Shown: positions 9,561 to 20,100, counted from the stretch's first letter. The stretch: 48,867 nt of DNA from Hydnum rufescens UP504 (GCA_014904985.1 MU128917.1:448279-497145), one strand, 5' to 3'. Program-made: numbers and translations. The notes: generated by a model from the letters alone, not told the origin.

Positions 9561-11835
9561 TACCTGGGTGGGGGCAGTATTTGTTCGGCAGTCTGATCTT
9601 TTGTTCTTATTAACTTATGTACATGTATTTATTTTATTTAAAAATTCAATAAAAAAAAAAGACCACACCCTAGCAGGTGTGGTACTGTCCGTTGCTTCCT
9701 CAGAAGTTCAGATGGGGGGTCGTCCAGTATTCAGACGCGGGTTCAGGGGACACACTGCTGAGGTGTCGGGTGGTATCTATTGCACAAGAATCTAAGAAAA
9801 TATAATTAAATATAAGTCAAAAATTCAAAAAAAAAACATACTTAGTAGCACCACACACCCGCCCTAAGGGGTGTGTGGTGCTTTCCGTTGCTTGATCGGG
9901 GTTCGGCCAGCTCATTGGTGGCCATTGGGGGAGTGAGGCTCGGCGGTTCACCGTTGGGGGGGTCATTTGGACGGGTCGCGGTCATCGTTGGGGTGGGTCG
10001 TCATTTCGGGAGCTTCTAAAATAATCATACACATTAGTAAAAAAAATTCAAAGTGACGCAAAAGGAGCAGCTTGCACTGCTCCTTTTGCATCACTGCAGA
10101 TACAGAAAATAAAATAAAAATACCTTGTAGTACCACACCCGCCGAAGCGGGTGTGGTACTCATTTTGGCCCGCGGTTGCGGGTTCTGGGATCGGGTTGCG
10201 GGTGGCCGCGCACATTTCTTTTTCACCTTGGAAGTTGGCTGTGTTCTTGTTGGGTGGGGTTTCGTGCATTGAGGGGAGACCTAGAATAATCAATAATACA
10301 TTAGTTTGAAAAAAAAAACAGAAGCAGCACCCAAAGAGCAGCTACTGCTGCTCTTTGGGCGCCGTTGTATGAGAAACTCACTAGCTATTACCACACACCC
10401 GCCGCAGCGGGTGTGTGGTACTGTATTTCATCCGTCGTTGTGTACGTTGTGGGTGTTCAGGCGCTGGGCTCTTGGATCGGGTTGCGGGTTGCGGGTGGTG
10501 GGTGGCTGCGCATGTCCCTTTTTTGTGCAGGGGATTTTCGCACTGGGGGACGGATCAATCAGTAAATAACACGTTAATTTAAAATGGAAAAAAAAAAAAA
10601 AAAAAAAAAACAAAGGAAGCACCAAAAGAGCAGCTTCTGCTGCTCTTTTGGTGCTTTCGTACATCCTGTAATTGAAAACCTACAAGGTATTACCACACAC
10701 CCGCCGCAGCGGGGTGTGGTACGCGATTTCGTCGATCGTCGTGTTCGGGGGGTGGGCACTAGAGGCCTGTGTGGCTGCGCATTGACTGGTGTACTGGGGC
10801 TCGTCCATATCGTCGTCGGGTGGGTTTTCACATAGGGAAGGGACCTAGAACAGCGAATAATAATACGTTAGTAAAAAAAAAGAAAACAGAGGTGCCAAAA
10901 GAGCAGCTTTTGCTGCTCTTTTGGCACCGGTGGGATTAGACGTACCTAATATTACCACACACCCGCCGAAGCGGGTGTGTGGCACACGGTTTCGTCGATC
11001 GTCGTTTCGGGGGGCAGGCACTCTGGGCTTGGGTGGCTGCACGTACTGGGGGCTCGTCCATGTCCTCGTCGGGTGGGTTTTCACGGAGGGAAGGAACCTA
11101 TAAGAACGAATAATAATACCTTAGTAAAAAAAAGAAAACAGGAGTGCCAAAAGAGCAGCAGAAGCTGCTCTTTTGGCACGGGTGGGATTAGACGTACCTA
11201 ATATTACCACACACCCGCCAAAGCGGGTGTGTGGTTCCGTCTGTGCTTTATGGTCTTGCGTCGTGGGTTTCCGGTCCTGGGTTTCGTCTGGTGAGCCGAT
11301 CGGGGGCAGGTTTCGTTGGTTGGGGTTTTGGCGGGTTATGTTCGTAGCTTCGTTTTGGCGGGGGCTTCGTTGTGTGTTCAAATGAGAATATAGAATAATA
11401 AATAATAAGTTAGTAAAAAAGAAAAAAAAGAAAAGCCACGCAAAAGGAGCAGCATATGCTGCTCCTTTTGCGTGGTTGTACAGATGCTTACCTTAAAGCT
11501 ACCACGCACCCGCCGAAGTGGGTGTGTGGTTCCGTCTGGGTTTTGGCTGGCCAGCCGTCGTTGGCGGGTCGCATCTTCATTTCTGGGGGGGGGGTGGTTC
11601 GTTCGGTGGGTCGTCGTTTTGCTGCTTCTGGCCGATAACCTAGAATAATAACTAATGTATTAGTTAAGAACTAAAATCAGCGCAAAAAGAGCAGCTTTCG
11701 CTGCTCTTTTTGCGCCACAGGAGAGGGGGGGGAACTCACCTTAATTAGTACCACACACCCGCCGCCGCGGGTGTGTGGTCGTGTGGTCGCCTTTCTGGCT
11801 GTTACGGGGTGTGGCTGCGTACTTGCAATTCAACG
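9560..11835 (-). repeat. H1/H2 module array, block 5, running left from hub 2
   Basis: Nine minus-strand H1 hairpins at about 9660, 9850, 10131, 10389, 10692, 10953, 11205, 11500 and 11750. Seven H2 hairpins lie at about 10052-10094, 10324-10362, 10617-10654, 10890-10928, 11143-11180, 11433-11474 and 11677-11716. Introns have minus donors such as TTAG|GTACGT, ACTAAT/ACTAACGT branch sites and TTCTAG acceptors. The intron at 9792-9841 (50 nt) has no H2. H2 stems differ between copies by paired changes, for example GTGCCAAAAGAGCAGC against ACGCAAAAGGAGCAGC, each matched on the other strand of the stem. Period is about 250-300 bp. Confidence 0.85.
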
Positions 11836-12465
11836 CCGGCAATTGCCGGTAATCAAGAAGCGCCCAAGTGCTGGCGCTGCAAGCACAGTACATATTAATA
11901 GTAAGGATGTAGATGTGTAATATATACTATATAATATATATTTGTCCAAAAATGCGAAGAAGATGACGGTGATAAGTCAGAGCTCAAATAAGACATGATA
12001 TGCCTAATTGTAGAGTGGATTGGGCCACTTCTATGCATCATAATTGGCCCAAATTTAAATATAATGATAGTAGATATGTACCCTTCCATGGACGATTAGT
12101 TATATCGGACGATTCTGGCACTTTTCAATTTTTCACGCCTTCAATTCCCTATTTAGGGAATTGAAGGCATGAAAATTGAAAAGTGCCAGAATCGTCCGAT
12201 ATAACTAATCGTCCATGGAAGGTACATATCTACTATCATTATATTTAAATTTGGGCCAATTATGATGCATAGAAGTGGCCCAATCCACTCTACAATTAGG
12301 CATATCATGTCTATTTGAGCTCTGACTTATCACTGTCATCTTCTTCGCATTTTTGGACAAATATATATTATATAGTATATATTACACATCTACATCCTTA
12401 CTATTAATATGTACTGTGCTTGCAGCGCCAGCACTTGGTGCTTCTTGATTACCGGCAATTGCCGG
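11836..12465. repeat. Hub 2: 630-bp near-perfect palindrome bounded by CCGGCAATTGCCGG
   Basis: CCGGCAATTGCCGG occurs at 11836-11849 and again at 12452-12465. Everything between folds on itself about the centre TTCCCTATTTAGGGAA (about 12145-12160), with few mismatches along roughly 300-bp arms. Each arm has an AT-rich TATATACTATATAATATAT stretch (about 11923-11942 and its mirror near 12365-12385). Left of the palindrome, modules run on the minus strand; right of it, on the plus strand. This suggests a duplicated upstream or promoter region shared by two divergent arrays, though a transposon insertion is an alternative. Confidence 0.9.
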
Positions 12466-14240
12466 CATTGAATCTGCGTCTTTCTTCCCATCTCCGTAAC
12501 CATAACAGGCAACCGCCTGGAAAGGCAAGTGCACGACCACACACCACCACTGCGGGTGTGTGGTCATAAGGTGAGTTTTTTTTTTCGCAGCACGAATGCT
12601 ATAACAACGTAAGAACTGTACACAACACGGCGCAAAAGACAGAGCAGCGAAAGCTGCTCTTTTTGCGCTGCTTTCGAACTTTTTGCTAATGTGTCTTTAA
12701 TTATTCTAGCTGGGCCTTCGTCCAACCCATGACATGACCAGAACCCAAACGCCAACGCAACACGCCAACGCGACCCGCCAATGCGACATGCCAACGCGAC
12801 ACAGCAACACGACCGCCAACGCGACACAACACGCCAACGCGACACAACACGCCAACACGCGAATGACGTGACATGCGGCACTGCACCAAACGAGGACACA
12901 ACTGCGCCCAATGCGGGCCCCAGAAATCACACACCGCCCCGGCGGGTGTGTGGTCCTATATAAGGTGAGTACCCGTCCCCCCCAGTAGCTACCTACACCC
13001 ACGCAAAAAGAGCAGCCAAAGCTGCTCTTTTTGCGTGGTTTTTAATTCTTAACTAATTGAAAAGGTTTATCTGTAGGTCTCAACATCCCCTGAAAATAAA
13101 TACCGACGCAACACCCCCGTAATCCCCTTATCGACGCCCGAACGACGGGCACCCATACGAACTGCCGTACGTACGAGCCAGAGTACACGGCCCAGTACCC
13201 CACCCCGCTGCAGCAGGTGTGGGGTACTACAAGGTATGTTTTGTTTTTTATTTTTATTTCTTATTCTTGTGGCGCAAAAAGAGCAGCATAAGCTGCTCTT
13301 TTTGCGCTGCATTACTGTTGTACTAATACTTTATTATTTATTTCTCTAGATCCTGAACCAGAATCCCCGTGAGCCCCCAAGCAGAACCGGCCGAACGAGA
13401 CGTGGCAAACGATAACTACAAACGAACCCCACAAATGAAGACCAACCCCGCGAGGGAGTGCCCAAAAGGAACCAGCCCCCAACCGCACTCACTGCAGAGG
13501 GTACGGTGGGTATATGTGGGCGCGTGACCCGCATAAACCATCCCCCCCTGTGGTGGCAGACCCCGGGGGGGTATAGTATAATATGTATATAATAATAGTA
13601 ATAATAATAATAATAAATAGTAAACAAATAATAATAAATAAGTATATAACCTGGCACAGCCATGGACTGGCCGATAGATGGCCCAAAAACTGAATTGGAA
13701 CAGCCTGATTTTGGCCATAAGGTCTGGGGGACCTATTAGGTACCATTTTCTGCCCCGAAAGTGGTACCTAAATTAGGTCCCCTATGTGACTGACCAGCCT
13801 GTTCTGAAAGCCCGCCACACGACCCCTTCCCTCCACTACACATCAACTCATGCGAACGACAACCCGGCCCACCCAATAAGCACGTGCCAAAGGAATCCCA
13901 CACGAATAACAACCCGCGAAGCGAATGACTCGAAGACATGGGAAACCCATGCACCACACACCCGCTGCGGCGGGTGTGTGGTGATTTTCAAGGTAAGTAT
14001 TTTATACTACATGTACCACCGTGCAAAAGGAGTAGCGCCCGCTGCTCCTTTTGCCCGGCTTTTCTTATCTTTTCTTTTTCTTCTCTTTTTTCTTTTTTCA
14101 CTAATGTTTATTTTCATCTAAACCCAGAGCCCGCCCAACCACCCCCTAAAACCCGCACACACCATCAAGCAAAGAGACTGAAACCATGTGACTACGCCGA
14201 ACGAAAACACGTAACCCCAGGCAGTGAGGCAGAGGATAGC
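12466..14240 (+). repeat. H1/H2 module array, block 6, running right from hub 2
   Basis: Four plus-strand introns can be placed: 12571-12709 (TAAG|GTGAGT to TTCTAG), 12965-13076 (TAAG|GTGAGT to CTGTAG), 13234-13349 (CAAG|GTATGT to TCTCTAG) and 13993-14127 (CAAG|GTAAGT to ACCCAG). H2 lies inside each (12630-12668, 13001-13036, 13270-13308, 14019-14056), and H1 directly before each donor (12536, 12928, 13197, 13952). The exon 12710-12964 contains a degenerate GCCAACGCGACA-type short tandem repeat. No frame is open through every exon. Confidence 0.85.
13560..13800 (-). mobile_element. Small dispersed element, copy 3 of 4, inside a module exon
   Basis: Read on the minus strand it begins CAGGCTGGTCAGTCACATAG, continues with ACCTAATTTAGGTACC..GGGGCAGAAAATGG..TACCTAATAGGTCC and ends in a long TTA/ATT tail (plus-strand AATAATAATA at about 13585-13640). 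It splits the exon between introns 13234-13349 and 13993-14127, so it arrived after the array formed. Confidence 0.7.
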
Positions 14241-14299
14241 TAGATACATATGTATGATAGTACATTCTAAATAATAACCAATGAATAATTATATGGAGT

Positions 14300-14860
14300 A
14301 TGTGGATCCTTGGCATTGTGTTTCCAACTAACACCCCTGGGGTGTTTTGCATCTGAAAGTACCCCCCAGAGTTTTGCATGGATAATTTAGTTGAATTTTG
14401 AGAACCAGACTATGATCAGGGTGCATAGCTTTCTATTGAGTATGATCTCAACACTGGGTTTGGTCCCCTCATTGATAGCCATTTCAGGAAACTCTCTGGA
14501 CTTGTAATAGAAGGCTTAGGTCCACTGAAAGCTAATGAACACCTGTGTTAAATAATGGCCAGATCTGGTTTCTTCATCATATGTGACGGCTCACTGCCTG
14601 ATTTTGTTTTAAGTGCCCATCACTTGACAATACAGATTTGGATTAATACTGACTCCTATGTATGTGCAAGATCTATTGTACCCACAGTTCTTATTGTTCA
14701 CATGCTCCTGCACCCATAGCACACTGCCTGTATGTTAGTATCCAGTCTGAAGGAAGGGGGATGTCAACAGCCTGCACCACCCCCTTCCCAAACTTTCAGA
14801 TTCAAGTGAAAGGGGGGGTGTTAGCTGGAAATCCAATGCCAGGGGTGTCAACTAGGATTA
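14300..14860. mobile_element. Decayed element with terminal inverted repeats
   Basis: TTGGCATTGTGTTTCCAACT followed by AACACCCC at about 14310-14338 is mirrored at about 14813-14846 (GGGGTGTTAGCTGGAAATCC then AATGCCAGGGG). CTGAAAGT words continue the match inward (about 14353 and 14793). The 430-bp interior has scattered open stretches but no recognised domain. The block is CpG-poor and marks the right edge of module block 6. Confidence 0.6.
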
Positions 14861-15480
14861 TCCAATAATGAGAAGTGAATAAATATAAATAATAGTCATT
14901 ATTGCCAATAAGCCCACACAGCCCACTGACCCATTCACAGGCATTCCCAGGCTTGCTGGGAGCCATCCTGATACCCCCAACCAAATATATCCCTGTGCTT
15001 CTGCTCACAGTGTGGTTTGATCCTGCCCTTGTTGATCCCCCCATGACTTGCTGCTATAGTTGTGGGCTGGATATGAAGCTCCCAGTCTTAGCATGAATAT
15101 TGACACCAATTTTCTGGAAAAATCTTATGGCTACTCCTGCCACAAACCTGCTAGGGTGAGAGTGTGGTGCTGCCAAGTACTTTTTTTTTTTTTGATTTTT
15201 ATGAATAGTACCACACTACGGTGTGTGGTATGCTTTTTGTTTTGATTGAATTTTTAAATAAATAAATAAAGTGGTTCTATTGCAGAAATTTCCAGATGTA
15301 AAAATATACTCATATATGGTAATTGCTTGTTTAAGGCTTAACTGCATTTGGAAGTCTGGGGTCTTTTTGATCAGCAGGGTCATCTGAGGGTCCCCCTACC
15401 CATTTGGGCCATCCCCCCCTGGTCATGGGTCTGGATTGGGCTGGATGGCTTGGGTACACTGTGGATATACTTGATTTATT
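14860..15480. other. Repeat-derived stretch with degenerate H1 hairpins
   Basis: An H1-like hairpin TACCACACTACGGTGTGTGGTA lies at about 15208-15230 and a degenerate one near 15140-15172. No module boundaries are clear. The short open frames here show no recognisable domain. Confidence 0.4.
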
Positions 15481-15775
15481 TTCCACCTTTTCTGCATTTT
15501 CCACATTTGGGTATTACATAATTAAAATAAATATGGATCACTGCCTCAGTGGTATGGAACTATGAAGGGGTTCATTTTGGAGCCACATTGGGGCCCCATG
15601 GCACCACATTGGGGTATATGGGCCCAATTGGGGCCCAATTTGGGCTGATTCCCTGATATTGAATTATCAATTGGCACCCATATGGCACCCCATCACAATT
15701 GGACCTACTTAGGTACCAAAAAGTGTCACAAATTTGATACCTATCATAGGTATCAAATATGGCTGACCAGCCTGG
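15480..15775 (-). mobile_element. Small dispersed element, copy 4 of 4
   Basis: On the minus strand: CCAGGCTGGTCAGCCATATT, a TTTGATACCTATGATAGG palindrome, GGTACCTAAGTAGGTCC, then a GGGCCCCAAT-rich middle and an AT-rich end (about 15515-15535). As in copy 1, its head abuts half of an H2 hairpin (CTTGCACTGCCCTTTTTG at about 15776). Confidence 0.6.
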
Positions 15776-15912
15776 CTTGCACTGCCCTTTTTGTGCCACT
15801 TATGGATAGAAAATTAGATAGTAAAAAAACATACCTTTTACCACACCCACTGGAGTGGGTGTGGTACTGTGTTTTGTCATTTGTGTGGGACGGTGGGGTC
15901 CATATGGTATAG
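15776..15912 (-). repeat. H1/H2 module remnant, block 7
   Basis: A half H2 (15776-15800) is followed by a minus-strand donor region (AAAG|GTATGTTTTT, about 15826-15840) and a complete H1 (15840-15867, CCACACCCACTGGAGTGGG). It resembles the CpG-depleted copies of block 2. Confidence 0.6.
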
Positions 15913-16540
15913 AAGAAGGATTGGGAGCTCCAATGACTGTCAAATCAAACTCTGGTTCAGCCAGTGTGTAGATGGGAGACTGTATTTCTGTTTTTATTCA
16001 ATGGGCTGGTTCACTCTGATGGTTGATCACTCTCTAACAAGTTGTGTATGGAATTCAGTGATGGATAAGGTGATGGTATGGACTAGCTATAGTCAATGAT
16101 ATATCATGGAATGCTTGTGAAAGGCTTATATGTGTTGTATTGAACTGTTTACTGCTATTTGTGTGTACCTATTTGTGTCCTCCTGGTCAAAATGCGGATT
16201 CTAAAGAGGGTTCTAGACTGGTTTGAGCTTGATTCAGTGTGTCAATGTGTTTCTTTCTTCTTCTGACTTGACTTCATTATTACTCACCTTTCCTTGGATG
16301 TCCAGCAACTCTAACCTTAGGTCCTGCAACTATCCTTGGCTTAGTATTTCACGTAGAGGGCTTCCAGTGACTTAGTCTTAACAACCTTGTATATGACTTA
16401 GCTCCAGATGGCTTTAGATCAGTACTCTCTTCAGATGCAAGCAGATTTGTAGACAGTAGTATATTCCAGTAGTGGGGAGATGGGGGGATACAGGAAAATC
16501 TACCAGCTTTTATACCTTTCTGAAGGTGGCTGTGTTTAAA
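15913..16540. other. No gene recognised
   Basis: AT-rich, CpG-poor DNA with short open frames only. It is probably old repeat or LTR sequence, but I find no boundaries. Confidence 0.4.
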
Positions 16541-16546
16541 GAATAT

Positions 16547-16678
16547 GACTCACTCCTAGGTGAGTCATATGTGAGTCATAGGTGAGAACAATAGGGTTGT
16601 CAAGGAGGGTGAGTCATTCATAAGGTGGTTGCATGATAGGTGAGTCATTCATAAGGTGGTTGCAAGGAAGGTGAGTCA
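16547..16678. promoter_or_regulatory. Cluster of six TGAGTCA/TGACTCA sites
   Basis: TGACTCA lies at 16547 and TGAGTCA at 16561, 16572, 16610, 16641 and 16672. The last three sit in a 31-bp tandem repeat (GGTGAGTCATTCATAAGG). TGASTCA is the binding core of AP-1/Gcn4-class bZIP factors. The first two sites also form a short palindrome around CTCCTAGG. No clear gene starts just downstream, so this may be an LTR enhancer or an accidental product of tandem duplication. Confidence 0.45.
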
Positions 16679-16959
16679 TTCATAAACAGAACAAAAGGGT
16701 AGTCAAGGAGGTGTTATCTTTCTTATCTGTGAAGTTCTAGAAGTTATTTGTGGCAATGGGAGATGAAATCAAAGGATATTTCCGAGTTCTTGGAGATTAA
16801 TTTGTTTGTAGTCCAGTGGTTAAGATGTTTTTGTTGCTGGTTGATAATGGGGACAAGTGCATGGGATGGGATTTGATGCAGAAACAACAGTTTGCATCCG
16901 TAATAGATGTTCTTGGTATCATTAAATGCGGATTTTTAACAGCTTTCTGGGAGCAGTGG

Positions 16960-17255
16960 TTCCGAGCAGATTGGATGCGAACTGACAGAGAAATTCATAA
17001 AATACTAATGGGTGTTGATTCTGATAATAATATTGTTCTATAGAGCTCAGTTTTGATCTGTTCTTTGTGCACTTAGTACCATTGGATGTGGATCATTTAT
17101 ATCTTTCTAGGCAAGGTTATTTCAAAAGGATTGGATGTGAACTGAGGGAGAAATTCATTTTTTACTAGAGATTCTGGATTTTGATAGTAATATTGGTCTG
17201 GAGAGTGCAGTTCTGGTCTGCTCAACTTGTGTTTGGTACCATTCAAAAGGTGTGA
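16960..17255. repeat. Direct duplication, about 160-bp period
   Basis: GATTGGATGCGAACTGACAG followed by AGAAATTCAT (about 16971-17000) recurs as GATTGGATGTGAACTGAGGG plus AGAAATTCAT (about 17130-17160). The stretches that follow (GATAATAATATTG / GATAGTAATATTG, then CTCAGTTTTGATCTG / GTGCAGTTCTGGTCTG) match in the same order. Two diverged copies; the 75-codon frame at 16816-17043 ends inside the first and is not convincing. Confidence 0.6.
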
Positions 17256-17439
17256 ATAGTGGATCTCCAAGAGTTATATGGGTGCACCTCTCCAATCAAA
17301 ACTGATGGAGTAATCAAACAAACTCTGTTTTCATGCATAGCTGTAATTAATTTCATAATAGGTCACATGATCATTCCATAGGCTGGGATCAATGGATATT
17401 CACATTTTCTGATACTGGATGTTTTTATCTTCCACAATT

Positions 17440-17965
17440 GGCTCATGCCTGGTTTGTCATATGGGGGTCGTATGGGGTTTGGTTCAGTGTCAATACATGG
17501 GTGTGGGGTTCTCATCACTGGGGGTTCAGGTGGTGGTGCATTCAGGCTCAGGTGATGTCAGTCACATGATCTAGAATAGAAGAAATAATGTTAGAAGTGA
17601 TGCAAAAAGGGCTGCTTGGGCTGCCCTTTTTGCATCACTTATATGCATAGAAAATTAAATTTAAAAAAAACATACCTTTTTGGACAGTGGGGTCCATAAG
17701 GGCTCATGCCTGGTTTTTCATACAGGGGTTCACATGGCATTCAGTTTGGTGTCAGAACACCTGGAATTTGAGAAAAATACATTAGTAAATAGCACAAAAA
17801 GAGCAGCTTTCACTGCTCTTTTTGCACAGGTGTATCTACAGGGGGGGAAGACTTACCTTTATTTGACCACACACCCGCTGTGGCGGGTGTGTGGTCCCTT
17901 TTCCTCGGTTTGCTGTGGGGAGTTGCATTTGAGGATGACACAACTCAATGCCAGCAATTGCCAGC
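17440..17965 (-). repeat. H1/H2 module array, block 8, with its own start motif
   Basis: H2 lies at about 17597-17638 and 17793-17827, and H1 at 17866-17896. Minus-strand donors are AAAG|GTATGTTTTT near 17678 and AAAG|GTAAGTC near 17855. To the right, CAATGCCAGCAATTGCCAGC (about 17947-17966) matches the CCGGCAATTGCCGG hub motif with CpG-type changes, at the same distance from H1 as at hubs 1 and 2. This makes it a third, one-sided array start. Confidence 0.65.
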
Positions 17966-18745
17966 ACCAAACAAGCACCCTTGTAAAGTGGACCTGCAAG
18001 AAGATGAATCAGAATATCAATTGGATATTACCTAATATAATAATATATATTTATATAGTATTTATATGGGGGACCATGTATTATTATATAATTTCCATCT
18101 GGTTCCACGGCTGCTGCAGCCTGGGGCAGCCGCCCAGCATCTCTGTAAATCCTGGGTACTCAGAGCTGACAGAAGAGGCCTTACATGGAGCCTCATAGCG
18201 AATCTGAATCACTGCGATCGTGAGCTTAAGTCAAAGGAAGAATGATGCATATGACTGTGTTCGGTGGCCCAACCTTGCTAGCACAAAGTGAGGCCACAAT
18301 GGACATGAGAGGAACTCACCAATTTGTCACTGAGGCCAGGGTCGACAGAACCTTACACTAGTGTATCTGTCTTTCCTGAAATGAAGTCATGAAACTAAAA
18401 ATATAAGTTTCTGTAAGCCAGCAATGGAGCCATGTGCACTGGATGTTGATCCGTGGTATTGTAAGATCCCCTCTTCAACGCAGAGCAACCAGGCTTAATT
18501 ATGAGGTACCCCTCATAATTTGGGACCAAGCTTCACATATCTCTTGCATCAACATATCTCTTGTAGTAGCATATCTCTTATAGTTGTCAAAAGAAAAAAA
18601 GAGGGGAATTATGTACAAAAATTAATCCAAAAATGCATACATACTCAAGTCTTGTCCAAAAGTCTCCTGTATGTACAGAAGATTAGCACAATGTTCTTTA
18701 TCAACCTGCATGTGCTCCCTCATGGATGAGTAAAGGCTGTCACCC
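17966..18745. other. No gene recognised
   Basis: The first 100 bp is AT-rich (TATATTTATATAGTATTTAT) and weakly similar to the arm of hub 2. The rest holds only short open frames. Confidence 0.4.
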
Positions 18746-19255
18746 ATGCATGCCAGCTTGTACTCTTGCCTTAGGTGGCTGCTTTGTCCATACACAGCTG
18801 GTACTCTTGCCTTAGCTGGCTGCTTTGTCCATACATGGCTGGTACTCTTGCCTTAGCTGGCTGCTTTGTCCATACATGGCTGGTACTCTTGCCTTAGCTG
18901 GCTGTTTTGTCCATACATGGCTGGTACTCTTGCCTTAGCTGGTCTGTTTTGTCCATACATGGCTGGTACTCTTGCTTAGCTGGCCTGTTTTGTCCATACA
19001 TGGCTGGTACTCTTGCCTTAGCTGGCTGTTTTGTCATACATGGCTGGCGTTGTACTCTGTCTGCCTTAGCTGGCTGTTTTGTCCATACATGGCTGGTACT
19101 CTTGCCTTAGCTGGCTGTTATTGTCCATACATGGCTGGTACTCTGCCTTAGCTGGCTGTTTTGTCCATACATGGTATCTGCTTAGCTGCTGTTTGTTACT
19201 GCTGTTTTGTTATTTTTTCCATACATGGCTTGTACTCTTGCCTTAGGTGGCTGTT
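18745..19255. repeat. 41-bp tandem repeat, about 12 copies
   Basis: Units contain GGTACTCTTGCCTTAGCTGG, CTGCTTTGTCC and ATACATGGCT. The word TCCATAC recurs every 41 bp (18787, 18828 and onward). Copies are nearly identical up to about 18950, then gain small indels and truncations towards 19250, consistent with ongoing slippage at one end or with assembly error. Confidence 0.9.
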
Positions 19256-20100
19256 GTGAGCTATGGTGCTGGCTTGAGCTGCCATTGTTAGTATGAGAGG
19301 ATTGGATCAATCTTGTTTTTATTACATAATCCACATGATGTATATAGCTTGGGAATTCCTGATCTCCTATCAAGTTTTTCTTTGCCAACAGGCTATGGGC
19401 CCAATTAAGCTCTGTGATACCTGGAGTAATACCCACAGTGAAGTGGTGTTTCTGTCTCCCTGGCTCCAATGTCCCCATGCTGCATGCACCACCCTCCTTG
19501 TGTCCATGAATCCTACCATCGTGTGTGGATTCATCACATGACCAAACCCAAACTCATATTCAACTCTATGACACTGTATCTGAAAGTATAGCCTGTATTG
19601 ACTTGAAGCTGTAACCTGCAACCATGGCCCCTGTGACTAACCTGCAACTGAAACTGAAACCATACCTGTGCCCTGAAAAAGTTACCTGACTGTACACTTA
19701 GTTCACTGCCAGGAATGCAAGGGTGGGCACCACTCAGAAGAAAGCACTGCCAGAGAGTCAGAAAGACTTAACCTCATGTCAGCCTCATGTTTTCCAGCAT
19801 TTTCCAGCTTTGATTCAAGTTGCACACCAAGAACCCTCCAGATCCTATTTATTGTGGGGCCAGAGGCTCCAAGGACAGATTAGATGTATATATATATTGG
19901 ACTGACACAGTTTACATCAGTTTACATGGCTACTTCTATCAATATTGAGTCTTCCAAGCCAATTTGGCTCCAAAGAAGCCAGTTTGGTTCTGAGGAAGCA
20001 AATATGCCAGTTCCCACAGGGTGGCCATTTTTCTCATGGGGGCCCATGGAAGCAAATTGCTCAAAAGCACTGTTACAAATAAGTTCCCACAGGGTGACCA
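19256..20100. other. CpG-poor stretch, no gene recognised
   Basis: Overlapping short frames on both strands (up to 98 codons) with no domain match. Base composition switches sharply near 20105, where CpG becomes frequent. Confidence 0.4.

Noticed and set aside
12564..13002. Minus-strand ORFs of 77-115 codons with repeated ALACRVG-type peptides
   Set aside because: They are antisense to a short-word tandem repeat inside a plus-strand module exon, and all three frames are open for compositional reasons.
1..17965. CRISPR-like reading of the regularly spaced palindromic hairpins
   Set aside because: The sequence is eukaryotic, spacers are long and unequal, repeats vary between copies, no cas genes are present, and hairpins sit at fixed places relative to splice sites.
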